Of a DNA stretch of 64,000 nucleotides, positions 47,818-61,016 are shown piece after piece. Each line of letters begins with the position of its first letter. The first letter of the stretch is position 1. The stretch is from positions 71,894,696-71,958,695 of the forward strand of contig JALGQZ010000003.1 in the NCBI GenBank assembly GCA_023105745.1, in the 5' to 3' direction. The stretch is from Austropuccinia psidii. Lineage: Eukaryota > Basidiomycota > Pucciniomycetes > Pucciniales > Sphaerophragmiaceae. Below the pieces are notes generated by a model that saw nothing but the letters and a program-made list of their open reading frames with translations, did no database searches and had not been told where the DNA came from. The position numbers and the translations under genes were made by a program.

Positions 47818-48111
47818 TCTGGCATCCTCCATTTGTGCCTCTCCTCTGGGCTGACATTATTGTCTTTTTGATTTATGACTGGAATGTCCTGGTCCAGATC
47901 CATTTGATTGGATGGAGTAATTACTTCCACTTCTAGTAGGAGTCATTGCACGTCAATTTTAAGAAAAAATAGACTAATAATGAATTGAATTCACCTTCTG
48001 GACCTTTAAAGGGTTCTTTGGTTATCAAGCCCCTTGGTTCTGGGCTGGTTTGAATTTAAATACTAGACTCTGAGGCTTCGGAGTCTGAAGAGCTGTCTCT
48101 AATTGATGACA
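47818..48111 (-). pseudogene. Residual gag start of E with leader exon and intron
   Basis: Leader exon 48111-47995 (117 bp; one TAA), intron 47994-47933 (GTGAAT...ACTAG, 62 bp), then EVEVITPSNQMDLDQDIPV and ...RHKWRMPELPEV up to the protease start about 110 bp later. D has about 2.2 kb of gag in the same interval. So capsid and nucleocapsid are deleted, and the junction does not keep the spliced frame. Confidence 0.75.
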
Positions 48112-48658
48112 CTAGAGAAGAACAAAAATATAAGTTATTTTATCAAACCATAAAAATAACTTATAAACTCAACTTATTCAATAAAGTTGTTTTAATGTAA
48201 TTTATGGCAAATTACATCAAAAATAAAGAAAAATGTCTAAGATAAAAGAAAAATATTTTTAGTAAAGATTTTTTTAATTTTTTAATTTTTTATTTGATTT
48301 TTTATTTTCTTTAAAGAAATAATAATTATGCAATCAACCAGTTTATTAATCAAAGTTGTATTATTATTCACTTTATACTAGAATAACTCAAAGAATAAAT
48401 TTCAAGTCTGTGATGTGAAAAAGCCACTAGTTAGACAAAAGAATTTATTCCAAGTCACTCAATAGTATATTGTTTCAAACAATATTCTTAAGAAAAAATA
48501 ACTTTATTAATATTATAAAGATTATTTTTAAGGGATAAGTCCCAAAAAAGCCAATATTAAGATAAATATGGCAATTTTACGTCAAAAAATAGTAAAATAA
48601 GGTCTAGAATATGATTTATGTCCCAAACATTGGTTAAAATCACAGCTAGGCCCCCAAA
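48112..48658 (-). other. Leader and primer binding site of E
   Basis: Primer site TTTGGGGGCCTAGCTGTG (48641-48658, minus strand). The rest is AT-rich without coding content. Confidence 0.65.
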
Positions 48659-51590
48659 TGTAAGGTTTGTCTATGAAACTCTTGATAATAGTAGCAAAAT
48701 CAAGAGTATTGTGAATGCCCTCAGTAGAAATATATAATATAATGAAATATTACAACCACAAATTTAAATATAATTATTAAAAATAATTATATAAAAAATA
48801 AATTCAATTATTATTATAAGAATATAATAAAAAAAAAAATATAATAATCATAATAAATTATAATTATTCTATTATTGCTATATTCACTGACAGTTATAAC
48901 AATAAGAAGTGTAAAGCTCTTAATGAGACAATTACACGTGGAAAATATCAATATTAACCACTTATAAATAATATAAATATTATTTAGAAAAAGAATTAAA
49001 TAAACACTGTGCAGAAATAATTCTTATACAATAAAAATTCTATATAAAAAAACTAATACTAGATAAAAAAATATAGAATTTTAGAGAAAACTTACTTATA
49101 ATATTTATTTAATACAACAAGTCAAACAACAACAGTTATTATATTAAATAATAATTATAAGTTAAAAACACGCCAAAAATCAATAATTTAAAAGATAAAA
49201 CAACTTTTTATAATAAAAATTATGACTAAACAATTTTTAAGAGGAATTTGTGGATTTTGAAAGATATTTAAGATGATTAATTTTATATAATAAAATATAT
49301 TATTGGTGATTACAACAATAATCTAAATTCTATGATTTCAATTCTTCAATTTTAATTAATAAAGAATAAAATAACTTGAGAATTATTTTAATAATAAGAT
49401 TTTATATTTAATAAAACTTTACCTGTTTGAATTTCTAATATGATTGGATTGATAATGAATGATGGAAAAAAAACAGTGATGAAAAGACCCTCTTTATGTC
49501 TTCAGAGCAGCTCTCATGATTCATAATGGATATAGAGGGCGTGCTCAGGTCAAAACTGAAAAACCATGCTTAAAAATAAAGTTCTTAGCTTAAGGTCACT
49601 TAGTTTTAATTCCAATTTCAAGTTGAAAGGGTTATTCTTAACTCCATGTAACTTTAATCCTCATTTAAACAAATTATTTTAAGTTTTTAATATAAATAAA
49701 CTTATTTATATTAAAGTTCAGCACATGAACAACATAAAAATAGAGTTTCAAGCAGAAATCTCTTAAACTCAATTTTTAATTAATTTTTAAAGAAATTATA
49801 ATTTTCTTTGAGTTTTAATTAAAAGAGTAAATTTCCAGGCTAATTACCCAGGAAATGTATTTATAAAAGATACCTAAAATTGAAATCATATGTAGATAAT
49901 ATTAATTTGTAAGCTGTGAGAAATATTCAAGCAAATCCATCAAGAATTGGATTTTTAATGAATTTTTGCAGTTATTGCTATTTTTCCACGTAAAATAGCA
50001 ATACACACTAAGCCTTAAGTTTTGATAAGGTTTTAATGCTTGAAACCTTAAAGTTTTAAGCTTATTTAAGCTTTGACAGTTCTTAAAACCTTGATTTCAA
50101 GCCTGCATATTGGGATTTACCCTTTGGCAGCTTGTAATTCCTGTCTAAATTGGGATAAGACCAGTTTAAACTTTAATGTTGGATCAAAGTCTAATATTAA
50201 AGTTCAAATAATGTTGAAAATCCTTCAATACAGGTGGACAACCTTAATTTAATCCTTGAAGATCCAAAAAGCTGGGTACCCCAGCTCTATTTGGTCTTTT
50301 TCCTTTGCCCCACCTTTTTGCGTGGATTGTGCCCTTTTATTTATTTAAAGCCATACTATGGCCTTAAACCCTTTTAAATTGAGCTCACGCAGGATTTACA
50401 TCCTGTATGGCAAATCCTTAGCCAATTCAGTAAATATACACCTGTAACAACCACTCATCAGGGGTAAGGGTATTCATTCATACACCCACTCAAACACCCC
50501 AAATCAGCAGATCCAGCATTGGTATCAGCATTCAATGTCAGCAATCTTCATTCTGAATATGAATACAGCTTGGTACCTCAATACAGCCTGTCAATACTTG
50601 TACAGGTTGGATTCACCCAATACAGTTTCAATACACCAGTATGAAACTGTATGATCACTCAAAATACACCACACCTCTTGTACAGGTTCTGTACAGCCGT
50701 ACAGGACCTGTATTGGCCAGACTCAATTCAATCATCAATTATTCTCATGAAAACCTCTGGATCAGGGCTGGTGATTCTCACATATACCAGCCCCTCTTTC
50801 TCCCCCCTGGGGACTTTTCCCCAGTTAATTAATTTAGTTTATTTATCATTTCATAATTATTCTTATCCTTATTTTGGGAATTATAATTATTTAATTTTAA
50901 GTTAGTCTTTGCCTTTTCTCTCTTTGCCTGTACAGTATGAGTTGGGTGGCCATATCCTTATTAACCCTTCTCTTTCCATTCTGACAGGTTGAAACAGTGG
51001 ACTTGGACTTGTTTGTGGTTGGCTCTTCTATTCTTTTACTCTTATCCTTTGTTGCTGCTTTTTCTTATATTTATTCTTTAGCAATTTATCTTTAACACTC
51101 TTTATTGTGTTCCTTCTTACCATATCTTTGAGCCCTCCATAAGTGAGTCCCAGTTTACTGAGTGCCAGGCCCTCTTCACTTCGAAGAGCCCCTGTGACAA
51201 CACCACACCTCAATTTTAACTAAAATTTTGGTAAGTTTGCATAAGCCTTATGAAACTTTAAATTTAAGCTTATTTAAGCTGTAATTTAACAATTTTAAAA
51301 CAATGTTAAAAAAGTTACATTAGTACTGTGAGATTCTTAAATCTTCTATTAACATAAGAAATGAGTGTTTTTGGGTATAACACCTTATGGATGTACCCTA
51401 GGTTATTTTTGGGGTAGAATCCAAAAATGAAATAATATTTATAACTTTGTTTATCCAAAAAAAAGTTATACTTGTTTTTTGTTACTTTTCATTTTAAATT
51501 CAATTAAACAGTCTGTTGAACACAATTTTAACTGTGTATAAAGTTATTTGTGGCCTTATGGGTATGTTATACATACCTCGCAGGCTCACA
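48659..51590 (-). repeat. 5' LTR of element E, interrupted by a B solo LTR
   Basis: TGTAAGGTTTGTC...CAGGCTCACA. 2932 bp, or 2170 bp without the 757-bp insert and its 5-bp duplication, matching the 2161 bp of the other LTR. Confidence 0.92.
50443..51199 (+). mobile_element. Solo LTR of family B (757 bp)
   Basis: TGTAACAACC...CCCTGTGACA with perfect duplication ACACC (50438-50442, 51200-51204). Closely similar to the LTRs of B, with the same hairpin and the exact primer segment CAGTTAATTAATTTA. It sits in the 5' LTR of E. Confidence 0.95.
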
Positions 51591-52928
51591 GAATTCATCA
51601 GAGGAATTTACATGATTGAAGAAGATTTTGAATTACCAGAAAGACTGGTAACAGCAAGATTTAACACCTTGTTTACCAGATCAGCTCAAAAATGGTATAT
51701 CAAATTAAGACAAGCACATGGACACCAAAATTGGACTTGGTGGAAAGCCCCAATTATCAACAAATGGCCCAATGATGCTTGGAGATTCAAAGTGGAAACA
51801 GCCTTTGAATCTTCCAAATTTAATGCTGATAAAGACAAAGCTTTACCATGGTTTTTCCAACAAAAAGACAGACTAATAGCATTATACCCTGACATGTCAG
51901 AATCTATGATCCAAAGAAAGATTCTGAGACAATGTGGAGGCGACTTAGAGCATGCTGTCAAAAGCAGAACTACTGAACAATTTTCAGCAGAGCATATTAT
52001 CAATATATTAGAAGAAGTAACCACCAGAACCAAAATTGGTTCTAGTAGGGTGAATCTCAAAACAAGGTTTAATACACCTTGGAAAGATTCTGTGGACAAA
52101 AACCCCAAAGAAAAGTCTAATAATGTTAAGTATAAATCTGCAGATACAGTCAGAAAGTGGCATATTTGCCAAAACACCACCCATCTAGCCAATAAATGTC
52201 CAAAAAGGGGGAAAATCAATGAAATTGATATTGAAAAGGAACTTGATGTTGAAAAAGATGACATAATTGAAGAAAATTCAGATGATAAGTCATCAATATT
52301 TTCTGAATCTTCAAAGGATATAGAGAATATCAATGCCACTTTTGACATCATGGAATATTATTCCCACTTGCCACAATTGAGCAATGGTAAACTTGATTTG
52401 TCAAAAGCTCAAGATTCACAACTTATGAAAACAAAACCAAACAGGGGGGAAGGTTATACAGCTGGTAACTCCTGTATAACAGAAGTGGTGATTGACAACA
52501 AGACCACTAAACGTTTGATTGACCCAGGAGCCTTCTGCTCTTGTTTTGGTAAATCTTTTCTTAAAACTTGTGTACCAAATTTTGAAGACCAATTGTTACA
52601 AATTGATGGTATGAAATTCAATAGTACAAGTAATCCAATGACTCCATTAGGAATTTTAGAGACCAATGTCATATTCCCACACATTAATGGGAATTTAAGA
52701 ATCACAGCTGGATTTTTTGTTATGGAAAACTGCTCTAGTACCCATTTTATATTTGGAAATGACTATTTAATCATGTATGGGATAGATTTGCATAACAACA
52801 AAGACAGATACTTTACTATTGGGGACAAGAAGCATCAGAAATTTTCCTTTTTACCATTTGAAAGACAAATTACAGTAAATAAAATATCACCAGTCAACTT
52901 ATCATTGGCAAAATTCAAATCTGAACAG
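51591..52928 (+). pseudogene. Gag (capsid on) and protease of element F
   Basis: Resumes exactly where 29935 stopped: EFIRGIYMIEEDFELPERLV, then TRSAQKWYIKLRQAHGHQ, WRFKVETAFESS. Zinc motif WHICQNTTHLANKC (about 52160-52202). Acidic linker. Protease LIDPGAFCSCFGKSFL and FIFGNDYLIMYGIDL. The frame is open throughout to TGA 52929-52931, the best preserved coding part of F. DPGA instead of DSGA is shared with A. Confidence 0.9.
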
Positions 52929-54640
52929 TGAAGGGAGGCTGAAATAAGCCTGCATCTGACTGATACACAAGAAAAGGAACTTCCTTCCCTTTTGTATGAC
53001 CACAAAGGAGCATTTGCTTCAGACAAGGAACCTCTAGGAGAGATTATTTGTCATGAAGTTGGCATCAGTCTTAATATTGAAAGACCTTATCCACCACTCT
53101 TGAGAAGCCTGCATACCCAGCAAGTCCCAAGTCAAGAGAAGCTCTGTAAACTCATATCAAAGAACTTCTAGACCTTGGCGTAATAAGAAAAGTTAACCAT
53201 AATGAAGAAGTGGAAATAACTACACCAGTCATAGTGGCATGGCATAATGGAAAATCCAGAATGGTTGGAGACTTTAGAGCTTTGAACACTGACACTGTCC
53301 CAGATAGGTACCCAATACCAAAAATCCTAATTGCCCTTACTCAAATATCTCAATCAGTGTATATAGCCACTATGGATGCCCTTAAAGGATTCCATCAAAA
53401 TGTGGTGACACCAAGAGCAAGAAAATATTTGAGAGTTATTGTTCATTGTGGAGTGTATGAGTATTTAAGAATGCCCTTTGGTATCAAAAATGCACCTTCA
53501 CACTTCCAAATAATGATGAATGAAATCTTCCTTGAAGAACTTTTGGAGGGATGGTTAATAATTTACATTGATGACATTTATTTCTGTTCCAAGCCTTGGG
53601 AAGAGCACATGTACAGATTGTCCAGGAGTTTGACAAAGATTCAATAAGTGAACATGAAAATATCTTTGAAGAAATGTCATTTTGGATTTAAAGAACTTAA
53701 AGCACTAGGACATGTTGTATCTGGTTTGTCCCTTTGAATTGACAAAAACAAAGTTGCAGCAGTATTGCTAAAGCCCTTGCCTCAGAACAAGAAGGAAATT
53801 CAGTCATTTTTAGGCTTTGCAGGCTATTACAGGTAACACATTAAATATTGTGCATCCATAGCAAGACCACTTTATAAATTGTGTGACAAAGACACAGTAT
53901 TTGAAATGACTGTTGACAGAGTCTAAGCTTTTGAGTCTCTAAGATAAGCCTTGACCACTGCTCCACTCTTACTGATGTCAGACTTTAAGTTTCCTTTTAA
54001 ACTTTATATTGATACATCAGGGGACGGGCTGGGTGCTGCACTTCACCAAGTTCAGATCATAAATGATAAACCTGTTGAAGTACCCATATCTTTCATATCC
54101 AGGCAAATCAAACCAACTGAAGCCAGATATGGAGCAAGTCAAATGGAATGTCTATGCCTTGTAGGGGCCTTGGAAAAATTGAACTACTTTTTAGAGGGAT
54201 GTGTTTTTGAAGTGATAACAGATTGTACAGCTGTCAAATCACTTTTAAACATGAAAACACCTAACAGACATATGCTCAGATGGCAAATAGCCATACAATA
54301 ATACAGGGGCAATATGACTATTGTTCATGAAGATGGGAATATTCACAAAAATGCACATGGACCAAGAAAATGGCCATTACCAAATGATATTGATAATCCC
54401 AATTATGTGCCAGAAGAAGCTTCACCACAGATCCCAATAGAAGGAATAAGTGTTACAGACTTGAATACCACCTTCTTTGAAGAAGCAAGAAACAGTTACA
54501 CTCAAGATAAGAACTGTATAATCTTATGCCAATTACTTAACAAATACTGCAAAGACAAGTCTCTGATACATGCCTTGGATGAAGTATGGAACAAATCTTA
54601 TGATGAAGGAAGATTTCACCTACTGGATGGTATAATTTAG
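52929..54640 (+). pseudogene. RT-RNase H of element F
   Basis: A base is lost near 53105 (in LRRPAYPASP). 53210-53647: [33 protein letters not shown] and catalytic LIIYIDDIYFCS with YIDD kept. 53951-54301: RNase H-side blocks [18 protein letters not shown] and [17 protein letters not shown]. 54314-54640: tether and linker. Several stops (about 53647, 53737, 53836, 53925, 54299). Confidence 0.9.
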
Positions 54641-55551
54641 CACAGACCCAAGCACACATGTGTCATGACAGGTGTGGACAGGTCATTAATCAATCTTGTA
54701 CTAAAAGAATGCCATGACAGCCCCTTTTCAGGACATCTGTCTGAAGACAGAACAAGAGTAAAAGTGAAGACCTGAATATGGTGGCCAATGTGGCAGCAAG
54801 ATGTTGCAGAGTATTGCAAAACCTGTGACAGATGTCAAAAGGAAATAAATCTACTGGCAAGAGACTTGGAAATATGATGAAAATCCAAGAAGGCAGCAGA
54901 CCTTGGGAAATTTTGCATATGGATTGGGTAACTGGCCTACCACCAGGAGGTGACAGAGGTTATAATGCTTGCCTAGTAATTGTGGACAGATTCAGTAAAA
55001 CTCCAATCTGTTTACCATGTCACAAGGATGATACAGCCATGGATACAGCTCTTCTGATAAGGAATAGAGTAGTGTCATGGACTGGGATATTTACAAATAT
55101 CATTAGTGACAGGGATCCCAAATTCACTTCAGCACTATGGAAAAATCTTCACTGTTTATTTGGCACTAAGCTGTCCTTCTCTCCAGCCTAAGACCCACAA
55201 AACTGATGGCCTAGCTCAAATGATGATCCACACCTTAGAGGAAATGGTAAGAAGATTTTGTGCATATGGCCTTGAATTCAAAGATTGTGATGGATTTACC
55301 CATTATTGGTGCACTCTGTTGCCAGCAGTGGAATTAGCATATAAAAATCAATCCATGCCAGTATCAATAATACTCCTTCTATCCTAGAAAAGGGATGGAA
55401 CCACAAATTACCCCAAGCTTCCTTGAGGAAAGATTTGATTAAAATACATCCCACAGCTGCTAGCATCAAGGGAATGCTAGACAAAGCTAGAAAGCATGCA
55501 GTAAGGTTCATGAAAGACTCATTTGCATATGCAAAGGACAAATGAGATGAA
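54641..55551 (+). pseudogene. Integrase of element F (5' part)
   Basis: Zinc region near 54800, catalytic blocks HMDWVTGLPPGG (about 54920), [13 protein letters not shown] (about 55105) and KTDGLAQMMIHTLEE near 55200, where Gln-Met replaces the usual Glu-x, so the Glu seems lost. Stops and shifts near 54640, 54776, 54840, 55190 and 55387. It ends in AYAKDK at 55551; the rest lies inverted at 61759-62258. Confidence 0.85.
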
Positions 55552-57223
55552 TGTAAGGTGTGTATATGAAACTTTGAGAAAATATCAAGTACTTTTCGTG
55601 TCCTCAAAATTTGTATATGGTAAAATTATTTAAAAATAGCAAGAACTAGTATTTTTAGAGAGAAAACACACCAATTTTATTTTTTTTAACTTTTTAAGTA
55701 TAAAAAATGATATAATAAAAATTTATTGTTTTACAAACAATAAAGATTTATGCAAAAATACTATACAAGAGATATTTAAGGCTACAAAAGAAATTTCTTC
55801 ATAAGCAATTTCAATTGGAATTAATTGAGAAAAGAACTGCAATAAATTAATTAAATAACAAAGCCTTTAAAAAGATATTTAAAGGGAAAACACGTCCAAA
55901 AGTGACCACAGTGAATTTGGAAACAAACTGACAAAGCTAACAGTGATGAAAGATGCTTTAATTCACTTTTGGGGTGGTTCAGGGGTAAAAATTATTATAA
56001 GATTTACAAACAATGACTATAATGATTGTTGCACGTGGTTAAAAAGGTTTAAAATGATATAAAAAGGGTGGTTGGAAGCTTTTATTGATTGGTTTAACAG
56101 TGTTTAAACTAATTATAAAAGGAAAAAATTCTAACATGAAGAGAAAAGTGGGGCAAAGAAGACATTCTTTTATAGCCATCAATTTTCTTACTCCAAAAGT
56201 AAAATTTACTCTTGTCAGTCGTGAAAAACAGTCTGACAACAGAAAAGCCAATTATTACGTCATTGAACCCTGGTTTAGACCAAAAAAGGGCTGGTTTAAG
56301 CCAATTTTTGCTTTTTTTAGCCATTTTAGACCCTTAAATCAGCCATTACCATAGAAATACCTGGTCTAGAGCCTTCAAAAAATGTCAGAATGTGTTCAAG
56401 AGGCGTAGAAACCATTTAAAACTGTTTTTACTAACACTGTTTTAACTTAAGGGTAGTTTTACCCTCTTGGCAGCAGTTAAAACTACCCTGGTTGGTATCA
56501 AAACCTCATCATCAATTGAGTCACAGAGCCTGTGAGTCAATTCCAGGCCAAAAGTAATGAACTTTTGCGTGGATTTTGACATCCCACGCCAGTCAGCAAG
56601 GAGTTTGGGGGTCTAGCTCCCCCTTAGAGCTAGAGTGTCTTTCCCCTCCAGAATTAATCTTTCCAATTTATTTTTTATTTAATTCCTCATCATGCAATAC
56701 AAATATAATTTACATGTGTAGTTCAATTGAGTTTTTAATTACACATCTGTAATAATTGATACCTCATATGTAAATTAAAGTTCACTTATGTAATACATGT
56801 TCACATTTTGACTTTTCAGTTTAAAATACTTCAATTCCTCATAACTTCTAAATTAAACACAACACCTCAATTTTAACACAAAAATTTATGGTTAACACCA
56901 CATGTGGTGTGAATTAAATTAAGTTTTTGAGGATTTTCATACTTTTGTACAAAAAATACTAAAAACTTAATTCAAGCTTATTAAGAGTTGAGTTACAAAA
57001 ATTTCATCCAGAGGTGACCTCACTTTATTTTTTATGAGGAATCCAATGGTGTGATAATTTCTTTATGCTTATTGATTGTACAAAATGTTATAACATATTT
57101 TATATAACTTTTTACCAAAATTATTTTAACTTCATAATTTTTATTAAGAATTCATTTTTACTTAATTTTTACTAGTAAAAATGTGTTTTCATAATTTTAA
57201 ATTTTGGTGTAATTTTAGGGTGT

Positions 57224-57302
57224 TGGTAAAAACATGTAAGAGCTTACCTGTTTTGGCCATAAATTGGTAAAAACATGTAAGGTTCTAGTAAAAAGATGTA
57301 AG
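57224..57302. repeat. Left terminal repeat with four motif copies
   Basis: Motif GGTAAAAACATGTAAG at 57225, inverted (decayed) at 57243-57258, direct at 57266-57281, and decayed at 57287-57302. Confidence 0.8.
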
Positions 57303-57811
57303 GGGTGCCCTGGGCCCATTTTTAATTACAAATGAAACACAATCACACCTGTATTGGGCCAAAACATGCCCAAAAGAGGTTTTTTTCCCCACAAAACCTC
57401 TCTAACTCCAAATTGTTTCTGATTTTTTTGCCCAGCCCCCCCCCCAAAAAAAAACAAGCCCAAACACCCCAATAATCCACATTATCCCCACCCCAAACCA
57501 TTGTTTTTTTTGGAAAAACAGCATTACCAAAGCCATTTTGCAAAGCTTTTCACACTTTTTTTTCTTTTTTTCACCCAAAGACTGCATTTTCCACCACAAC
57601 AAACTGCTTTCAAGCCTCCAAATTTTCAATTTTTTACCTTCCCTCATCCATTAATCCCACATTTAAACCACTTTCTTTCACTCTTAACCCCTTCTGTTCA
57701 TTTTTCACACCTTTTTTCACCTCTTTTTCACATTTCGAAAGGTTATTACCCCATTCCAAATCCCCCAATTCCCCCCTTTTTTCACTTTTATACATAATTT
57801 TCATTAGAAAA
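57303..57811 (+). other. Region between left terminal repeat and transposase start
   Basis: Pyrimidine-rich, no gene seen; probably the promoter and 5' untranslated region of the transposase. Confidence 0.5.
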
Positions 57812-60800
57812 ATGCTTCAACCCCCCACTGAAGGTGAATTTCAGACCCTTGAGCTTCTTTGGCAACATGTGCATAATGTTGCCAGGGCTCAGGGGTATGC
57901 TGTGTCCACCTTGAGGTCCAATATGACCCACAACCAAATTGAAATATGTTGTGACAGGTCTGGCACCCCGAATCCCAACAAAAGCCCCTCCAAAACAGTC
58001 ACCTCAAGAAAGCTTGACTGTCCTTTTAGACTTTATGCCAGGAAATATGCCAAGAGTACCACTTGAGCTCTTAAAGTCAAAAATCCTGAACATAACCCTG
58101 ATGCCACTGAAAATATCATGGCACATCCTTCTTTCAGGATATTCAATGAGCAAGAAACATCCCAAATTGCTCAAATGTCTGAATCACTGCTCATGCCAAG
58201 GCAAATTCAGGCCCAATTATGCAGCCAGAGGGAGTCTGAAAGGCCTGTAATCCTTCAAAACATTTACAACCAAGTCAAGAAAATCAAGAAATACAAACTG
58301 CAAGGCAGAAGGCCCATTGATGCTCTTATTGACACTCTCAAAGAAGAAAATTTTGTTTGGTCCTCTGCAAGGGATTCTGAGGGACACATTACCTCCTTGT
58401 TTTTTACTCACCCCCTGGCCATAAAACTTCTTCATGGCTTTCCTCATGTCATTCTTATGGATTGTACTTATAAAACCAATAAGTACAAAATGCCCCTTTT
58501 TCATATTGTTGGATTCAGCTCAACCAATAAGACCTTCTCTGGGTATTTTTGTTTGATGAAGAATGAAAATGAAACTTCATATACTTGGGCATTAAATCAA
58601 TACATTGAAAAGGTCCTCAACAACACCAATCTTGTTCCCCCTCCAGTTATTGTTATTGACAGGGATCTGGCCTTGAAAAACTCTATTAAGAAGCTCTTCC
58701 CAGACTCCAAAGTCATGCTATGCATTGGGCACATCAACAAGGATGTATCTGCTCATTGCATGAAGAAAATTGGTCATGGAACTGATTTTGAAAATTTTAT
58801 GGGCCTTTGGAATCAAGTAATATACTTCTTCACTTTATTTCATTTTATTTCACTTTTTTTCTTATTATTGTCTTTATTAATGACTTTGGGATTCATTTCT
58901 CAGCTTATGTATTCACCCACTGAAAAGTTTTTCAAAGAAAACTGGAAGAAGCTTCAAAAGCAAGTTAAAAATCCTGAGGTCTTGCAGTATTTGGAAAATA
59001 CCTGGCTTCCTCTAAAGGAGTATTATATGCCAGTCTGGACCAACCACCATTGCCACCTGGGTGTGGGCTCCACCTCCAGAGTTGAAGGTGCCCATGCCAT
59101 GGTTAAACTTTGACTCCAAAAGTCCACTGGTACTCTCCTGGAGGTAGTCAGGGCTCTCCACATGGCAGTCAGAAAACAATTTATTGAAATTATCAACAGA
59201 ATCTCCAAAGAAATGATTGTCCATGTCAAGAATTTTCCTCCACACATCTGTGCCCTCGATGGCAAGGTGTCTCATTATGCTCTTCAGATTGCCTTTGAAA
59301 ATCTCAAAACAAAATTTCCTCCAAATGAAAAATGCACCAACAAATACAACAATTATAAAGGCATTCCTTGCAAGCATAAGACCCAAAAGGCATTTGCCAA
59401 GTGCCCAAGGCTTGAATTATCAGACTTCCATACTCAATGGCATTTGAATTTGCCTGTGAGGGTTTTTTAATTTCTTATTATTACTATTTTTCTTATTAAC
59501 TGATTTTATTTGTCATATTCTTCTCAGGCTGGTTTTCAAGGTGATGATTAAAGTGTTGAAAAAGAAAGAATGAATGAATCCAAGAAGTCATTTGAAGACA
59601 TTGGGGAAGACCTGTTTCAAAGACCAATGGCAGAAATAACTCCAATACTTCAACATTTTCAAGATGTTTTGACTGGAAAAGTCCCATTTGATCAAATTCC
59701 CAAGAGTCAAGAGGATGATCAATATTATGAAGACCCTCTAGAATGCAAGAATATCTGTGGAAGACCCCAAGGAGCCAAGAATAAAAACAAAAATCAAAAC
59801 AAAAGAGAACCTTCAAGATTTGAAATTATTGAAAGTCAATCCAAGAGAAGAGGAAGACCCCCATCAAAAGTGACCAGCACAACAACATCAAGACCCCAGT
59901 AAAATTTCCCCTCTCCAATTATGGAAGTGGACTCATCTTAAGATTCTGAAGATTCTGAGGACTCATTATCTAAATCCATCAGTTCATCAGATTCACTACC
60001 CTCAGCAACTGAATTAAATAAATCAGAAGTAACCCTTAGAAGGTCCAGAAGATTGGAAATTGGAAGCAAAACCTCACAAAGAAAATCACACAAGCCTGCC
60101 ACCAGTTTGAATATCTATGATTCAATTGACTTGACCTGTGAGCATTGTCAAAGCAATTATCACACAAGTGATGAATTCTCCAAGCTGTTTGTGAGTTTCT
60201 GATTCTTTTTAATGTAATTTTCTGTGGTTTATTTTGATATTTATTCATTTTTTGAACTTATTTTATCAGATAACTGGCTCAGAATACTTGCCCAAGTTTA
60301 TATTGAAATACACCTTCAAGGCCATCAATGTCCAGGGTGATGGAAACTGTGGCTACAGAACAGTATCCCACTTCATTTACAAGACTCAAGATCAATGTGC
60401 TGATGTCAGAGGTGACTTGGCTGAAGAAATTCACCAAAATCAAGACCTTTATGAAGCCATGAACACCTTAATTCCCTTAGTATCCTCTTATTTGGAAAGA
60501 ATTGAATGGTATGAAGATGTTGGCCAGGCTCCAAAAAGCAAGTGGATGTCCATGCCTGACATGGGGGATCCAATTGCAAATAAGTATAAAAGACCAGTTT
60601 TCTTGTATTCCACAGCCCAATCTTTTTCTTTTTTCCCTTATTTCTGTCCTCCAAATGATAATCCCCCCATTTTCATCTTCTTCTTGAATAGTTGTGCTCA
60701 TTTTGTTCCTTCGGACATCATCATTTTTAAAGTTTATCCAGTCCCCCCCCCCCATTACTGTGAACTGTGAGATTCATGCCCAAAAGCAAGCCCTGGGGTG

Positions 60801-60897
60801 GGCTGATAAATTTAAGAAACACAGAATGTTGTATTTTTCCAATCTTCCTCCCCCCTCTCAGAAAAAACCCACTATTCTGGAGGTTGATTCTGATTGA
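57812..60897 (+). pseudogene. FAR1-like / MULE transposase / OTU protease fusion gene
   Basis: ATG 57812. FAR1-like N-terminal region (about residues 10-85): IEICCDRSG... RKLDCPFRLYARKY. Transposase: VILMDCTYKTNKYKMPLF (first Asp), IVIDRDLALKNSIKKLF (second Asp), then SRVEGAHAMVKL (Glu region). Cys/His block CTNKYNNYKGIPCKH is SWIM-like. An acidic Ser/Glu linker follows, then OTU protease: INVQGDGNCGYRTVSHF (Asp and Cys of the active site) and CAHFVP (candidate His). Introns by GT-AG: 58817-58903, 59456-59527, 60191-60269; the last (79 bp) changes frame and restores the OTU frame. Stops: 58064, 59111, 59549, 59900 and about 59939; an 11-C run near 60743 shifts the end to 60897. Confidence 0.82.
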
Positions 60898-61016
60898 ATG
60901 ATTTTTGTATATACAGTTTATGCCAATTATCCCCCTCCTCAGTCATTCTTATTGCTTAAATCCCACCTCAGTCTCCTTTTTTATCAAACATTTGAAAGTT
61001 TTGTACTTGAAAATAG

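Larger units (their letters stand above)
29936..51590 (-). mobile_element. Element E: gag-deleted gypsy carrying nested insertions
   Basis: LTRs at 29936-32096 and 48659-51590; TSD GAATG (29931-29935) versus GAATT (51591-51595), one base changed. Internal minus-strand order: leader exon, short gag start, protease, RT, RNase H, integrase, chromodomain. It contains solo LTR S2, element D and a B-family solo LTR. Without insertions it is about 8.7 kb. Most of gag is missing, protease and RT catalytic residues are changed, and an integrase frameshift is present. Confidence 0.92.

Noticed and set aside
51686..52351. Long minus-strand frame opposite F gag (221 codons)
   Set aside because: Shadow of the sense gag frame; similar shadows occur opposite gag in D (39710-40324) and A (649-846), with no recognisable domain.
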